The notes: generated by a model from the sequence alone, not told the origin. A stretch of DNA of 64,000 nt from Fen-1273 sp035516035 (GCA_035516035.1 DATJAS010000108.1:1-64000), one strand, 5' to 3'; numbered from the stretch's first letter, positions 25,675 to 35,761 are shown. Translations and numbers: made by a program.

Positions 25675-27711
25675 ATGAGCACAGCAAAGACGGCGAAGGG
25701 GGCAGCAGAAGCGGCGCCGGCGGTACACGGCTACACCGCCGAGGACATCACCGTCCTGAAGGGACTGGAGGCGGTGCGGCGGCGGCCGGCCATGTACATC
25801 GGGGACGTCTCGATACGCGGGCTCCACCACCTGGTGTACGAGGTCGTGGACAACTCGATCGACGAGGCGCTCGCCGGGTTCGCGAAGATCATCGACGTCA
25901 CGATCAACAAGGACGGCTCCGTCACCGTGCTGGACGACGGGCGTGGGATCCCCACCGACCTCCACAAGGGGGAGAACCGCTCGGCACTCGAGGTCGTGAT
26001 GACGGTGCTCCACGCGGGGGGGAAGTTCGACAAGAACACGTACAAGGTGTCCGGGGGCCTCCACGGGGTCGGCGTCTCGGTGGTCAACGCGCTCAGCGAG
26101 TGGATGGAGGTCGAGGTGTACCGCGACGGGAAGGTCTTCTTCCAGAAGTACCGCCGCGGAGAACCGGTCGCGGCGGTCAAAGTGACGGGGAAAGCCGACA
26201 AGGGGCGGACGGGGACGCAGACGACGTTTCTCCCGGACGGGCAGATTTTCAAGAACAGGGCGTTCAAGTTCGAGACCATCGGCGAGCGCCTGCGGGAGCT
26301 CGCGTTCCTCAACCCCCAGGTGAAGCTCCGCATCATCGACGCGCGCGCGCGGAGCGAACAGGAAGAAACGTTCCACTTCAAGGGAGGACTGGTCGAGTTC
26401 GTCAGGTACATCGACGCAACGCGCCCAGCCATTACGAAGCGGGTCTTCGCCGCGCAGGGATCTGAAAAGGACGAGAACGGGCGCGCGGTGGAGGTGGAGG
26501 CGGCGCTCCAGTACAACGACCAGTACAGCGAGAACATCTTCACGTACGTCAACAACATCAACACACATGAGGGGGGGACGCACCTTGTCGGGTTCCGCTC
26601 GGCGCTCACCCGTTCGCTGAACACGTACGCATACAAGAACGGGATCCTGAAGGAGGGGGGGCTCACGCTCACGGGGGACGATTTCCGGGAGGGATTCACC
26701 GGCGTCCTCTCCGTGAAGGTGCCCGAGCCCCAATTCGAGGGACAGACAAAGACGAAGCTCGGCAACAGCGAGGTGAAGAGCATCGTGGAGTCCGTCATCG
26801 GGCAGGCCCTTGCTACGTGGCTCGACGAGAACCCGGGGGATGCGAAACGGATCCTGGAGAAGTCGATGCGTGCCGCGGAGGCGCGCGAGGCCGCGCGGAA
26901 GGCGCGCGACCTGACGCGCCGCAAGAACGCCCTCTTCTCCGGCGGCCTCCCCGGGAAGCTCGCGGACTGCTCGATCAGCGACCCGGAGCACTGCGAGCTG
27001 TACCTGGTCGAGGGGGACTCCGCCGGAGGGAGCGCCAAGCAGGGGCGCGACCGCCGGTTCCAGGCCATCCTCCCGCTCAAGGGGAAGATCCTCAACGTCG
27101 AGAAGGCCCGGCTCCACAAGATCCTGGAGAACGAGGAGATCAGGAACATCTTCACCGCACTGGGGGCGGGAGTCGGGGAGGAGTTTGACGCCGCGAAGCT
27201 CCGCTACGGCAAGATCATCCTGATGTGCGACGCCGACGTCGACGGGTCGCATATCCGCACCCTCCTCCTCACGCTCATTTACCGCCACATGAAGGAGCTG
27301 ATCGAGCTCGGGCACGTCTTCATCGCGCAGCCGCCGCTGTTCAAGGTAAAAAAGGGGAAGCAGGAGCACTACGCGTTCGACGAGGATGAGCGCGACGCGC
27401 TGGTGAAGCGCCTGGGGGCCGAGAAGGGGAAGAAGGCCGAGGAGGAGGCGGTCGAGCCTCCCCCGGACGAGGGGGCGGTGGTCGCCGCGGGGGGGGTCGT
27501 CATCTCCCGGTTCAAGGGGCTCGGGGAGATGAACCCGGAGCAGCTCTGGGCGACGACGATGAACCCCGACACGCGCACGATCCTGCAGGTATCGATCGAA
27601 AACGCCGCCGACGCCGACAGGACGTTCTCCATCCTCATGGGGGACGAGGTGGAGCCCCGGCGGGAGTTCATCGAGAAGAACGCGAAGTATGTCAGGAACC
27701 TGGACATATGA
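25675..27711 (+). CDS. gyrB: DNA gyrase subunit B
   Basis: ATPase subunit of gyrase. The 678 residues include the GHKL pocket (VYEVVDNSIDEALAG, DDGRGIPTD, GGLHGVGVSVVNALS), the TOPRIM motif EGDSAGGSAKQGRDRRFQA, CDADVDGSHIRTLLL and the C-terminal SRFKGLGEMNPEQLW and EPRREFIEKNA. A short charged insertion (about residues 580-607, KGKKAEEEAVEPPP) precedes the last conserved block. gyrA follows 38 bases downstream. Confidence 0.97.
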   Translation: MSTAKTAKGAAEAAPAVHGYTAEDITVLKGLEAVRRRPAMYIGDVSIRGLHHLVYEVVDNSIDEALAGFAKIIDVTINKDGSVTVLDDGRGIPTDLHKGENRSALEVVMTVLHAGGKFDKNTYKVSGGLHGVGVSVVNALSEWMEVEVYRDGKVFFQKYRRGEPVAAVKVTGKADKGRTGTQTTFLPDGQIFKNRAFKFETIGERLRELAFLNPQVKLRIIDARARSEQEETFHFKGGLVEFVRYIDATRPAITKRVFAAQGSEKDENGRAVEVEAALQYNDQYSENIFTYVNNINTHEGGTHLVGFRSALTRSLNTYAYKNGILKEGGLTLTGDDFREGFTGVLSVKVPEPQFEGQTKTKLGNSEVKSIVESVIGQALATWLDENPGDAKRILEKSMRAAEAREAARKARDLTRRKNALFSGGLPGKLADCSISDPEHCELYLVEGDSAGGSAKQGRDRRFQAILPLKGKILNVEKARLHKILENEEIRNIFTALGAGVGEEFDAAKLRYGKIILMCDADVDGSHIRTLLLTLIYRHMKELIELGHVFIAQPPLFKVKKGKQEHYAFDEDERDALVKRLGAEKGKKAEEEAVEPPPDEGAVVAAGGVVISRFKGLGEMNPEQLWATTMNPDTRTILQVSIENAADADRTFSILMGDEVEPRREFIEKNAKYVRNLDI

Positions 27712-27749
27712 CCCGGCACCGTCCGTCGAACCAACAGGCGTGATCCGCT

Positions 27750-30404
27750 ATGGCCACAGTGAATGAGAAGGTCGTCCCCGTCGATATCGAGGACGAGATG
27801 CGGGGATCCTACATCGACTACTCGATGTCGGTGATCGTTGCCCGCGCGCTCCCCGACGTGCGGGACGGGCTGAAGCCCGTCCACCGGCGGGTCCTCTTCG
27901 GCATGCAGGAGCTCGGACTCGCCGCCAACCGGGCGTACAAGAAGTCAGCCCGCATCGTCGGGGAGGTGCTGGGGAAGTATCACCCGCACGGCGACTCGGC
28001 GGTGTACGACACGATGGTGCGCATGGCCCAGGATTTTTCCATGCGCTATCCGCTCGTGGACGGGCAGGGGAATTTCGGGTCCGTCGACGGCGACTCACCC
28101 GCGGCCATGCGCTACACGGAGGCCCGGCTGGCGCGTATCGCGGAGGAGATGCTGCGCGACCTGCAGAAAAACACCGTGGACTTCGTCCCGAACTTCGACG
28201 ACACGCTGCAGGAGCCCTCGGTCCTCCCCGCGATGATCCCGAACCTGCTCGTCAACGGGACGAGCGGCATCGCCGTGGGGATGGCGACGAACATTCCCCC
28301 GCATAACCTCACCGAGGTCGTGGACGGGTGTGTGGCGCTCATCAGAGATGAGAGCCTCACAGACGAGAAGCTGATGAAATTCATCAAGGCGCCGGATTTC
28401 CCCACGGGGGGGATTATTTACGGCTACGAGGGGGTCCGCAGCGCCTATACCACCGGCCGCGGGAGGATCGTCGTGCGGGCCAAGGCGTCGATCGAGACGG
28501 GCAAGAACGACCGCCAGAGCATCGTCATCACCGAGATTCCCTACCAGGTCAACAAGGCGAACCTGATCGAGAAGATCGCAGACCTCATCAACGAGAAGAA
28601 GCTCGAAGACATCGCCGACATCCGGGACGAATCGGACCGCGACGGCCTCCGGATCGCCATCGACCTCAAGCGTGACGCAAACGCTGAAGTCATCCTGAAC
28701 AACCTGTACAAGCACACGCAGATGCAGGCCACGTTCGGGGTGATCATGCTCGCCCTGGTGGACGGCCGGCCAAAGATCCTCACGCTAAAGGAAATGCTCC
28801 GGCGGTTCGTCGATCACCGGAACGAGGTGGTGGTGCGCCGCTCGAAGTTCGAGCTCGACGAGGCCGAGAAGCGGGCCCATATCCTGGAAGGGTACATCAT
28901 CGCCCTGGACAACATCGACGCGATCGTGAAGCTCATCAAGGCGTCGAAGGACGTCGACACGGCGCGCGCAGGGCTGATGAAGAAGTTCAAGCTTTCCGAG
29001 ATCCAGGCAAAGGCGATCCTGGATATGCGGCTGCAGCGGCTGACGGGGCTCGAGCGGAAGAAAATCGAGGACGAGTACCGGGACACCATCAAGCAGATCG
29101 AGCGCCTGAAGGCCATTCTGAAGAGCAAGCAGCTCCAGTTGGAGATCATCCGCGAAGAGCTGCTGGAGATCAGGAAAAACTACGGCGACGAGCGGCGCAC
29201 CGAGATCGTGTACACGGCGGAGGAATTCTCGATCGAGGACATGATCGCGGAAGAACAGGTGGTAATCACGATCAGCCACGGGGGGTTCATCAAGCGGTTC
29301 CCGGTGAGCGGGTACCGGCGCCAGAGCCGCGGCGGCCGGGGGAGCACCGGCGCGACCACGAAGGAAGACGATTTCATCGAGCACATGTTCGTCGCGAGCA
29401 CGCATGACTACATCATGCTGTTCACGGACGCGGGACGGTGCTACTGGCTGAAGGTGTTCGAGATCCCGGAGGGGGGGCGCGCCTCGCGCGGGAAATCGAT
29501 TGCGAACCTGATCTCGAAGGAGCAGGCCGAGACGATCGCTTCGTACGTCTCGGTGAAGAACTTCGAGGATCCCCTCTTCGTGATGATGGTGACGGAGCAG
29601 GGGATGATCAAGAAAACGTCGCTCACCGAGTTTGCCAACCCGCGCAGGACCGGCATCGGCGCAATAGGGCTTGACAAGGGGGACCGCCTGATCGACGTGC
29701 GCCTCACGGACGGATCGCAGGACGTGGTGATCGGGACGCACGGGGGACTGGCCATCCGGTTCCACGAGCAGGAGGCGCGCCCGATGGGACGCGGCGCGGG
29801 GGGAGTCAGGGCGATCAGGCTGGAGAAAAAAGACCGCGTGATCGGAGCGGTGGCACTGAGGCGCACCGGGACGACGATTCTCGTGGCGACGGAGAAAGGG
29901 TTCGGCAAGCGGAGCGAAACGGAGGAATACCGGGTCAGCCACCGCGGCGGGAAGGGGATCTTCACGGTGAAGACCACAGACAAGACCGGGCCAATGGTTG
30001 CCATACGCGAGGTGCTCTCATCCGACGACGTCGTGGTGGTGACCACCGGCGGGATCGTCATCAGGCAGCACGCCTCGGAGATCAGGGTTGCGGGGAGGAA
30101 CACGCAGGGCGTCCGCCTCATCAAGCTCGGCGAGGGGGACTCGGTTTCCGACGTTGCCTCCGTGATGGCGGAGGACCAGGAGATTCCCGCGGAAGGCGGC
30201 AAACCGGAGGCGGAGCCGAACGGCGGCGGCGCATCCGCGCGCGAAAAAAAAAACCTGAAGACCGGGATGAATGAGGCTGGCAGCGCCCGCGAGGCCGCGT
30301 CCTCTGCGACACCGAAGGGGACACGAAAGGGGGCTCCGCGCCGCACGCCCCCCCGCGCGAAGCATCCCGCCCCGGGAAAGGGGCGCACGAAGGGGAAAAA
30401 ATAG
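27750..30404 (+). CDS. gyrA: DNA gyrase subunit A with a basic C-terminal tail
   Basis: DNA-cutting and wrapping subunit. It starts EKVVPVDIEDEMRGSYIDYS. The catalytic tyrosine is in SPAAMRYTEARL (about residue 122), and the beta-pinwheel carries the GyrA box as QSRGGRG, a variant of QRRGGRG. The 884 residues end in an acidic stretch and then about 50 Lys/Arg/Pro-rich residues (KGTRKGAPRRTPPRAK...). This basic tail begins right after codons GAA AAA AAA AAC, a run of ten A. Loss or gain of one A ends the protein within seven codons. The tail is not part of the standard fold. Confidence 0.96.
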   Translation: MATVNEKVVPVDIEDEMRGSYIDYSMSVIVARALPDVRDGLKPVHRRVLFGMQELGLAANRAYKKSARIVGEVLGKYHPHGDSAVYDTMVRMAQDFSMRYPLVDGQGNFGSVDGDSPAAMRYTEARLARIAEEMLRDLQKNTVDFVPNFDDTLQEPSVLPAMIPNLLVNGTSGIAVGMATNIPPHNLTEVVDGCVALIRDESLTDEKLMKFIKAPDFPTGGIIYGYEGVRSAYTTGRGRIVVRAKASIETGKNDRQSIVITEIPYQVNKANLIEKIADLINEKKLEDIADIRDESDRDGLRIAIDLKRDANAEVILNNLYKHTQMQATFGVIMLALVDGRPKILTLKEMLRRFVDHRNEVVVRRSKFELDEAEKRAHILEGYIIALDNIDAIVKLIKASKDVDTARAGLMKKFKLSEIQAKAILDMRLQRLTGLERKKIEDEYRDTIKQIERLKAILKSKQLQLEIIREELLEIRKNYGDERRTEIVYTAEEFSIEDMIAEEQVVITISHGGFIKRFPVSGYRRQSRGGRGSTGATTKEDDFIEHMFVASTHDYIMLFTDAGRCYWLKVFEIPEGGRASRGKSIANLISKEQAETIASYVSVKNFEDPLFVMMVTEQGMIKKTSLTEFANPRRTGIGAIGLDKGDRLIDVRLTDGSQDVVIGTHGGLAIRFHEQEARPMGRGAGGVRAIRLEKKDRVIGAVALRRTGTTILVATEKGFGKRSETEEYRVSHRGGKGIFTVKTTDKTGPMVAIREVLSSDDVVVVTTGGIVIRQHASEIRVAGRNTQGVRLIKLGEGDSVSDVASVMAEDQEIPAEGGKPEAEPNGGGASAREKKNLKTGMNEAGSAREAASSATPKGTRKGAPRRTPPRAKHPAPGKGRTKGKK
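30244..30253 (+). repeat. Ten-A homopolymer in the gyrA 3' region
   Basis: A run of ten A residues in strongly GC-rich coding sequence. It encodes E-K-K-N in frame. With nine A the next codon is TGA; with eleven A a TGA follows after CCT GAA GAC CGG GAT GAA. Runs of this length are known slippage sites for RNA polymerase and replication, and are also common sequencing-error sites. Confidence 0.9.
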
Positions 30405-30421
30405 CCCGCGCCCCCGCCCGC

Positions 30422-32602
30422 TCAGAGCATTCCGCTCCGCTTGCGCAGTATCCACTCCGCCGCGAAGAGCACGATGATGAGCGCAAGGATATAGGCCGTG
30501 CGGTGCAGCTCGAGCGTGTCCGCATGCGCGTCCTCCCGTGCGCGGAGCGACGGTAGAGAGGCGATCATCCCCTTCAGCGCGCCGGCATCGGCCGCGTCGA
30601 CGTACGCACCGCCGCTCCTGTAGGCAATAGCCCGAAGCACGTCCGGGTGCATCCGCGTATCGATGAACTCCAGGTTCAATCCCCCCACGGTAAACGATCC
30701 CGAGTCATTTCCGAGCACGTGACCGCCGCCGGCCGCGGTCGCCTCATACGTGTAGTCCCCTGGCGGGAGGCCTTCCAGCGCCCCCTCGTACCGCCCGTTG
30801 CCGAGGCCGTGAAGCTCAGTTTCCGGGTGCTGCCCAGCGCCGCCGATCCTGACGGTGATCTGCGCGTCCTCCACGGGCCTCGCGCTTTCATCGTACACCT
30901 GGCCGGTGAACGCAACCGGCTCTCCGCCGGCAAACTGCTCGCGCTCCGGTGCGACCCGCACTCTGCGCTCCCCTTCCGGGCCGGTGAGCCAGCGTATGGC
31001 TGAAGAGAGGAGGGAGGCAAAAACGGGTGCCGTCTCTTCGCTTCCCTGCGCCATGAGGCGCCAGCGCCAGAGACCGTAACCTGTCAGACAGAGAGAGCGC
31101 ACGCCGCCGACATCTCTCAGGGCCATGAACGGCTGCGGAAGGACGACGCTCTTCAGCGCGGGGGATCCCAGCATCACGGAGCCCTCGCGGAGGCGCCAGG
31201 ACGTGCGGTCCGCGAAAACGGGAGGGAGGTCCTTCCACGCGTCCCGTTCCCCCGGCGCACCAAGGGCAAGGAGTGGGTGATCCATGCGGGACGGGTCGGG
31301 AACGAACTCCACCTCCATCTCCCCGGGCAGGGCGGACCCGGGCGTCACGGGGAGCGAGGGAAACATCTCCAACGCCCTCGGGAGGTCAACGTCTCTCCCC
31401 CCGATGAAGAACAGGGGAGTCCGGCGCCCCGTGATGAGCGAGCGGACGAGGGCGACTTCCTGCGGGGAGGTCCGCCCGTCCGGCATGCCGATTGTCAGGA
31501 GACAGTCCGCGCTGTCCGCCTCTCGGACGTCGAGCGCTCCCTCGTAGTAGCCGCCCCCGAACTTCTGCGTGAGCACGCGGAGCGTGACGTTGGGGTCCTC
31601 GCCGAGCGTGCTGCGCACCGCGCTCAAGTCCTCCCCCGGCCCGGCTGCCAGCAGGAGGACGCGCGTGGTGCTCTTCAGCACGGTCGCGGTAAATGACCGC
31701 GAGTTGTTGGCCCCGGTGAGCTCACCGGGGAGCCGCGCGATGCGCACCGTATAGCGCCTGCGGCCTTCCCCCGCGGGAGTGTAGGCAAGGCGGGCGGGCA
31801 CGTCCGCAGTCCCCGGCGGGAGCGTCACGGTCGTCCTGTCGAGCAGACGAGTCCCCTCCTCAAGCGAGACTTCCGCCTTCGCTCCCCCGTAGCCTGAGCT
31901 CTTGATGACCACGTCCACGGGCGCCTCGGCGCCGGCGTACACCACGTCGTTTGCCACGACGCCCTCCACCAGCACGTCCCGCTGCTCGGCCGTGTCTCCT
32001 ATGCCGACCGTGAAAAGCGGTATGCCTGCGGCGTCCGCGCTGAGTGCCGGGTTCTCGCCTCGCGTGACGGCGCCGTCGGAGAGGATGATCGCCGCTCCGA
32101 TGTTGCGCCGGTCCTTCTCGCGTTCAAGCGTCATGAGCGCCCCCGCGATATCCGTGACTTCATCGCGCAGCGAATCAGGGAGCTCCGCGAGCGGGCCCCG
32201 CACCGAGGAGCCGAACGTGTAGAGCGCCATGTCGGTCCCCGGGGGGACAGCCCCGGGAATGACGTTCGCGAGCAGGGCACGAAGCGTTGCGGCGCGGCTC
32301 CCCCGTGCGTCGGTAATCGCCATGCTCTCGCTCGCGTCGGCGAGGACGGCCACCACGGCGCTGCGCCGCACGACGGCGACGGCGCGCAGCACGGGCTCAA
32401 CCAGGAGCAGGAGCACCAGCGCGAGCGCGGCACCCCGCAGCCCGGCGAGCAGGAGCCTCATTGTCCTGGAGACCGGCGGGAGGGTGACGCGGTAACACAG
32501 GTACGCTGCGCCAGCGGCGGCGAGGAGGAGGAGCACCGGAACCAGCGGGGAGGACGAGAACGAGAGTTCGATTGAAGGGAGGGAGCCCATCGCGGGCGTC
32601 AT
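30422..32602 (-). CDS. Membrane-anchored von Willebrand factor A-like protein
   Basis: A 726-residue protein with two N-terminal membrane helices (about 18-38 and 48-68), a vWA domain with the metal-site motif VLADASESM near residue 88, a long extracytoplasmic region including a class-I amidotransferase-like segment, a carboxypeptidase-like beta repeat (about 600-680) and a final helix (IILALIIVLF-type, about 705-722). Its ATG overlaps the moxR stop (ATGA). MoxR ATPases and vWA partners generally act together in cofactor insertion or complex assembly. No metal-cofactor enzyme is nearby, so the client is unknown. It converges on gyrA with only 17 bases between the stops. Confidence 0.8.
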   Translation of the reverse strand: MTPAMGSLPSIELSFSSSPLVPVLLLLAAAGAAYLCYRVTLPPVSRTMRLLLAGLRGAALALVLLLLVEPVLRAVAVVRRSAVVAVLADASESMAITDARGSRAATLRALLANVIPGAVPPGTDMALYTFGSSVRGPLAELPDSLRDEVTDIAGALMTLEREKDRRNIGAAIILSDGAVTRGENPALSADAAGIPLFTVGIGDTAEQRDVLVEGVVANDVVYAGAEAPVDVVIKSSGYGGAKAEVSLEEGTRLLDRTTVTLPPGTADVPARLAYTPAGEGRRRYTVRIARLPGELTGANNSRSFTATVLKSTTRVLLLAAGPGEDLSAVRSTLGEDPNVTLRVLTQKFGGGYYEGALDVREADSADCLLTIGMPDGRTSPQEVALVRSLITGRRTPLFFIGGRDVDLPRALEMFPSLPVTPGSALPGEMEVEFVPDPSRMDHPLLALGAPGERDAWKDLPPVFADRTSWRLREGSVMLGSPALKSVVLPQPFMALRDVGGVRSLCLTGYGLWRWRLMAQGSEETAPVFASLLSSAIRWLTGPEGERRVRVAPEREQFAGGEPVAFTGQVYDESARPVEDAQITVRIGGAGQHPETELHGLGNGRYEGALEGLPPGDYTYEATAAGGGHVLGNDSGSFTVGGLNLEFIDTRMHPDVLRAIAYRSGGAYVDAADAGALKGMIASLPSLRAREDAHADTLELHRTAYILALIIVLFAAEWILRKRSGML

Positions 32603-33597
32603 CCCGCTTCCTGCAGGAGCCGCTCAACGATTTCGATGGCAGTGACGCCGTCGGCCTCGGCGTTGAAGTTGGGCACGATGCGATGGCGGAGGGTGGGACC
32701 CGTCACGCCGCGCACGTCGGTGATGTCCGCAGCGTGCCGCCCGTCCAGGAGCGCGCGCGTCTTGGCGCCGAGGATGAGATATTGCGACGCCCTGGGTCCC
32801 GCCCCCCAGCTCAGCCAGTCGCGGATGAACTTCGGTGCGATCGGGGATTTCGGCCGTGTCATTGTTGCCAGACGGACCGCGAAGTCGATCACGTCGTCTG
32901 CCACGGGCACCTTCCGGACGAGCTCCTGGAATTCCGTAATCTGCTCGCCGGTCATGACGCGGCGCGGCGCCGGGCGCGCCATGCTGGTGGTGGCCTTGAC
33001 AATCCGCCGCTCTTCCTCCCCCGAGGGATAGTCCACCCAGAGATTGAACATGAACCGGTCGAGCTGCGCCTCCGGCAGGGGGTAGGTCCCCTCCTGCTCG
33101 ATCGGGTTCTGCGTTGCCAGGACGAAAAAGGGCTCTGCAAGCGTGTATGTCTGCCCGGCCGCGGTGACGCGGTGCTCCTGCATGGCTTCCAGGAGGGCAG
33201 CCTGCGTCTTTGGCGGGGTGCGGTTGATCTCGTCGGCCAGGACGACGTTGGCGAACACGGGACCGCGGACGAACTTGAACGACTTAGTTCCCGTGGAGAC
33301 GTTCTCTTCTATGATCTCGGTGCCGGTTATGTCGCTCGGCATCAGATCCGGCGTGAACTGGATCCTGTTGAACGAGAGATCCAGCACGTCGGCGAGCGTC
33401 CTGATGAGGAGGGTCTTGGCCAGGCCGGGGACGCCGACCAGGAGGCAGTGGCCGCGCGCCAGGAGCGCGATGAGCAGCTGCTCCACGACGGTGTCCTGGC
33501 CGATGATCACCGTGGCGATCTCGGCGCGCAGCGCTTCATATGAACCCTTCAGCGCGCGGGCCGATTCGACGTCGTGTGCCCGCTCCCGGGCGCTCAT
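32599..33597 (-). CDS. MoxR-family AAA+ ATPase
   Basis: Cytoplasmic AAA+ chaperone-like ATPase, 332 residues. Visible: Walker A GVPGLAKTLLIRTLADVL, PDLMPSDITG, Walker B/sensor FANVVLADEINRTPPKTQAALLEAM, AGQTYTLAEPFFVLATQNP, and EAQLDRFMF before the arginine finger. I start at ATG 33597 (MSARERAHDVESARAL), which overlaps the upstream foldase stop by four bases; the open frame beyond it is antisense-like low complexity. Coupled on both sides, it is expressed stoichiometrically with the vWA protein and the SurA-like foldase. Confidence 0.93.
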   Translation of the reverse strand: MSARERAHDVESARALKGSYEALRAEIATVIIGQDTVVEQLLIALLARGHCLLVGVPGLAKTLLIRTLADVLDLSFNRIQFTPDLMPSDITGTEIIEENVSTGTKSFKFVRGPVFANVVLADEINRTPPKTQAALLEAMQEHRVTAAGQTYTLAEPFFVLATQNPIEQEGTYPLPEAQLDRFMFNLWVDYPSGEEERRIVKATTSMARPAPRRVMTGEQITEFQELVRKVPVADDVIDFAVRLATMTRPKSPIAPKFIRDWLSWGAGPRASQYLILGAKTRALLDGRHAADITDVRGVTGPTLRHRIVPNFNAEADGVTAIEIVERLLQEAG

Positions 33598-34865
33598 GGG
33601 GTGAGCTGTTCCTTCCAGTAGAACTGCGTCTTCAGGTCGTCCATCCAGGCGTTGTACTCGCGCGTCCGTTTGAAGTTCAGCGCAATGGCTTCCACCTTGT
33701 GGTAATCCTGGTCGAGCGACATGACGTGTGCGGGGGTGAGCTTCCGGAGCCACACGAGGTAGTACCGGTAGCCGCTGGGCTCCTCCACCCGGACCGGGGC
33801 GCTGATGTTCCCCTCTTTCAGCGTGTCGATGGCGGGCCGGAATGCCGGGTTGACCTGGTCGATCTCCACGGTGCCGAGGTTTCCCCCGATCGTGTTGTCG
33901 CGGAGCTCCGAGTATTTCCGCGCCAGCTCGGCGAAGCTCTCTCCCGCGAGGGCGCGGGCGCGGAGGGAATCGAGCAGGCGGATCGCCGCCTCGTCGGCTT
34001 CCCTGGTCCGCTCGATCCTCAGGAGGATATGGCGGCAGTGCACGGCGTCGCCCCTGCGCTCCAGGAGCTGTATGATGTGCAGGCCGTGTTCGGTCTCGAC
34101 GATGTCGGAGATCTGCCCGTCGCTGAGCGAGAACGCGGCGCTCTCAAACTCCTTGACGAACATGCCGCGCCGGACGAATCCGAGATCACCCCCCTGGGCG
34201 GCGGACCCGGGATCCTGCGAATACCGCCTCGCCATGTCGCCGAAGTCCGCCCCGGCGCGGACGCTGTCCAGGATCGCCTGGAGCCTAGCGCGCGTGTTCG
34301 CCCTGGCCTGGTCGCTTGCCCTGGGAGCGATGCCTATCTCGGACAGCTCGCATTCTTCAGGGACATGCGGGAGGCTGTCCCTGTAGGTCCGGTAGAAGTC
34401 CTCCACCTCGAACCGCCCGATGCTCGTATTGCCGAGATGCTGCTGCTGGAGCTTCTGGGCAAGCAGGTTCTTGCGGACCTCGTCGCGGAACTCCCTCTTG
34501 ATCCGGGAGAGCGGCATGCCGTACATTTCTTCCAGGCGCGACTCCGACCCGAGCTGCTGCACCCGCTGCTGGATCAGCGCGTCCATTTGTTGCTGCACCT
34601 CGTCGTCGGTCACCGTGATGCTGTCCTCGACGGCCTTGGCGATGATGAGTTTCTCGTTGATCATCGACTGGAGCACCTGCGCGCGCAGGCCCGGCGTGGT
34701 GAGGTCCATCTTGTTGTTGAGGGCATAGAACTGCGCCTGCGCGTTCAGTTCCGATTCCAGGATCACCTCCCCGTTGACCACCGCGACGATGCGGTCGAGC
34801 GTCTGCGCGGGGGCAGCGGCCGCCGCGGCGATGGTGCACAGAAGGATGAGCAACACGTGTTTCAT
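33594..34865 (-). CDS. SurA-like periplasmic peptidyl-prolyl isomerase
   Basis: Periplasmic chaperone of 423 residues. A signal peptide (about residues 1-21, ending APAQ) is followed by the SurA N-terminal helix block (DRIVAVVNGEVILESELNAQ, MINEKLIIAKA). Two parvulin-like domains follow: the first with YSQDPGSAAQGGDLGFVRRGMF and EHGLHIIQLLER, the second with CRHILLRI, YSELRDNTIGGNLG and a variable C-terminus. Probably delivers outer-membrane proteins to the BAM machinery. It follows the small parvulin-like lipoprotein gene by 32 bases. Confidence 0.9.
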   Translation of the reverse strand: MKHVLLILLCTIAAAAAAPAQTLDRIVAVVNGEVILESELNAQAQFYALNNKMDLTTPGLRAQVLQSMINEKLIIAKAVEDSITVTDDEVQQQMDALIQQRVQQLGSESRLEEMYGMPLSRIKREFRDEVRKNLLAQKLQQQHLGNTSIGRFEVEDFYRTYRDSLPHVPEECELSEIGIAPRASDQARANTRARLQAILDSVRAGADFGDMARRYSQDPGSAAQGGDLGFVRRGMFVKEFESAAFSLSDGQISDIVETEHGLHIIQLLERRGDAVHCRHILLRIERTREADEAAIRLLDSLRARALAGESFAELARKYSELRDNTIGGNLGTVEIDQVNPAFRPAIDTLKEGNISAPVRVEEPSGYRYYLVWLRKLTPAHVMSLDQDYHKVEAIALNFKRTREYNAWMDDLKTQFYWKEQLTP

Positions 34866-34897
34866 ATCGTCCGTACTCCCGTTGTCGACCCGGCCGG

Positions 34898-35761
34898 CTA
34901 GTCGGCTCCGCCCCCCGCCGTATCCACCACGCCGAGATTGACTTCCACCTTGTGCCTGGACCTGAGATCCGACACGAGCTGCTCGTAGCGGGCGCGGCGG
35001 CGGTCGATCATCAGCCGGTCGCGCACTTCCCGCCTGGCGAACTCGTACTCCGGGGCTTCACCGGCGTGCCTGATGGCGTGGACCCTCAGGATGTAATATC
35101 CCGCGGTCGTCTTCACGGGGTACGAGACCTCTTCTTTCGGCAGCGTCCGCGCGAGCTTCCAGAGCTCCTCCGGGAAGAGCATCGCCTGCGTGAAGAACTG
35201 GTTTCGCGCCACTGCGCGCAGCGTCTGCCCGCGCGCGGAGTCGCGCCCGACCGGCGCCAGCGCCTCGTCCCAGGAGCTCCCCTTCAGGAGCGCGGCCCGG
35301 AACTGGTTTGCCGCGTCCCGGTCGGCAAAGAGCGCGTAGCTGAGCCGGACGACGTCCTCCCTTAGCGTGAACGCCGCGGCGTTTTTCCTGAACGCCGCGC
35401 CGATTTCCTCCTCGGGAATGCTGTCGGAGGCCGCGTTGTAGACTTCCCGATCGAGCAGCGCTTCGATCGCCAGCTGCTTGCGCGTGGCTTCGAGCTGTCT
35501 GCGCAGCTCGTCGGTGTCCGCCAGCCCGCGGCGCTCAGCCTCCTGGTAGAGCAGCTCGCTCACGACCCACTGGTTGATGAACGCCATCGACCTCCCGCGG
35601 GCCCGGGCGATCGAATCCGCGCCCGCCGCCAGCTCCTCTTCCGTCAGCTCCGCGGACCCGACGCGTGCAACGTAGGGCTGCGCCGGGTGGTTCCCGGAGC
35701 AGCCGGCGAGCGCGGCAAGAATCACACAGAGCGCCGGGAAGCTATTTCCCTGCTGACGCAA
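34898..35761 (-). CDS. Parvulin-like lipoprotein (PpiC/SurA family, divergent)
   Basis: A 287-residue protein with a lipoprotein signal (VILAALAGCSG, modified Cys near 21). It has a SurA-like helical region (SMAFINQWVVSELLYQEAERRG) and one degenerate parvulin domain ending YPVKTTAGYYILRVHAIR. The usual catalytic-face GGDLG signature is not visible, so it may be a chaperone without isomerase activity. Its start overlaps the upstream gene by 20 bases. Membership of the family is fairly clear; function is inferred from neighbours. Confidence 0.75.
   Translation of the reverse strand: MRQQGNSFPALCVILAALAGCSGNHPAQPYVARVGSAELTEEELAAGADSIARARGRSMAFINQWVVSELLYQEAERRGLADTDELRRQLEATRKQLAIEALLDREVYNAASDSIPEEEIGAAFRKNAAAFTLREDVVRLSYALFADRDAANQFRAALLKGSSWDEALAPVGRDSARGQTLRAVARNQFFTQAMLFPEELWKLARTLPKEEVSYPVKTTAGYYILRVHAIRHAGEAPEYEFARREVRDRLMIDRRRARYEQLVSDLRSRHKVEVNLGVVDTAGGGAD

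Noticed and set aside
25327..27369. 680-codon minus-strand open frame opposite gyrB
   Set aside because: Antisense shadow; gyrB motifs on the plus strand are complete.
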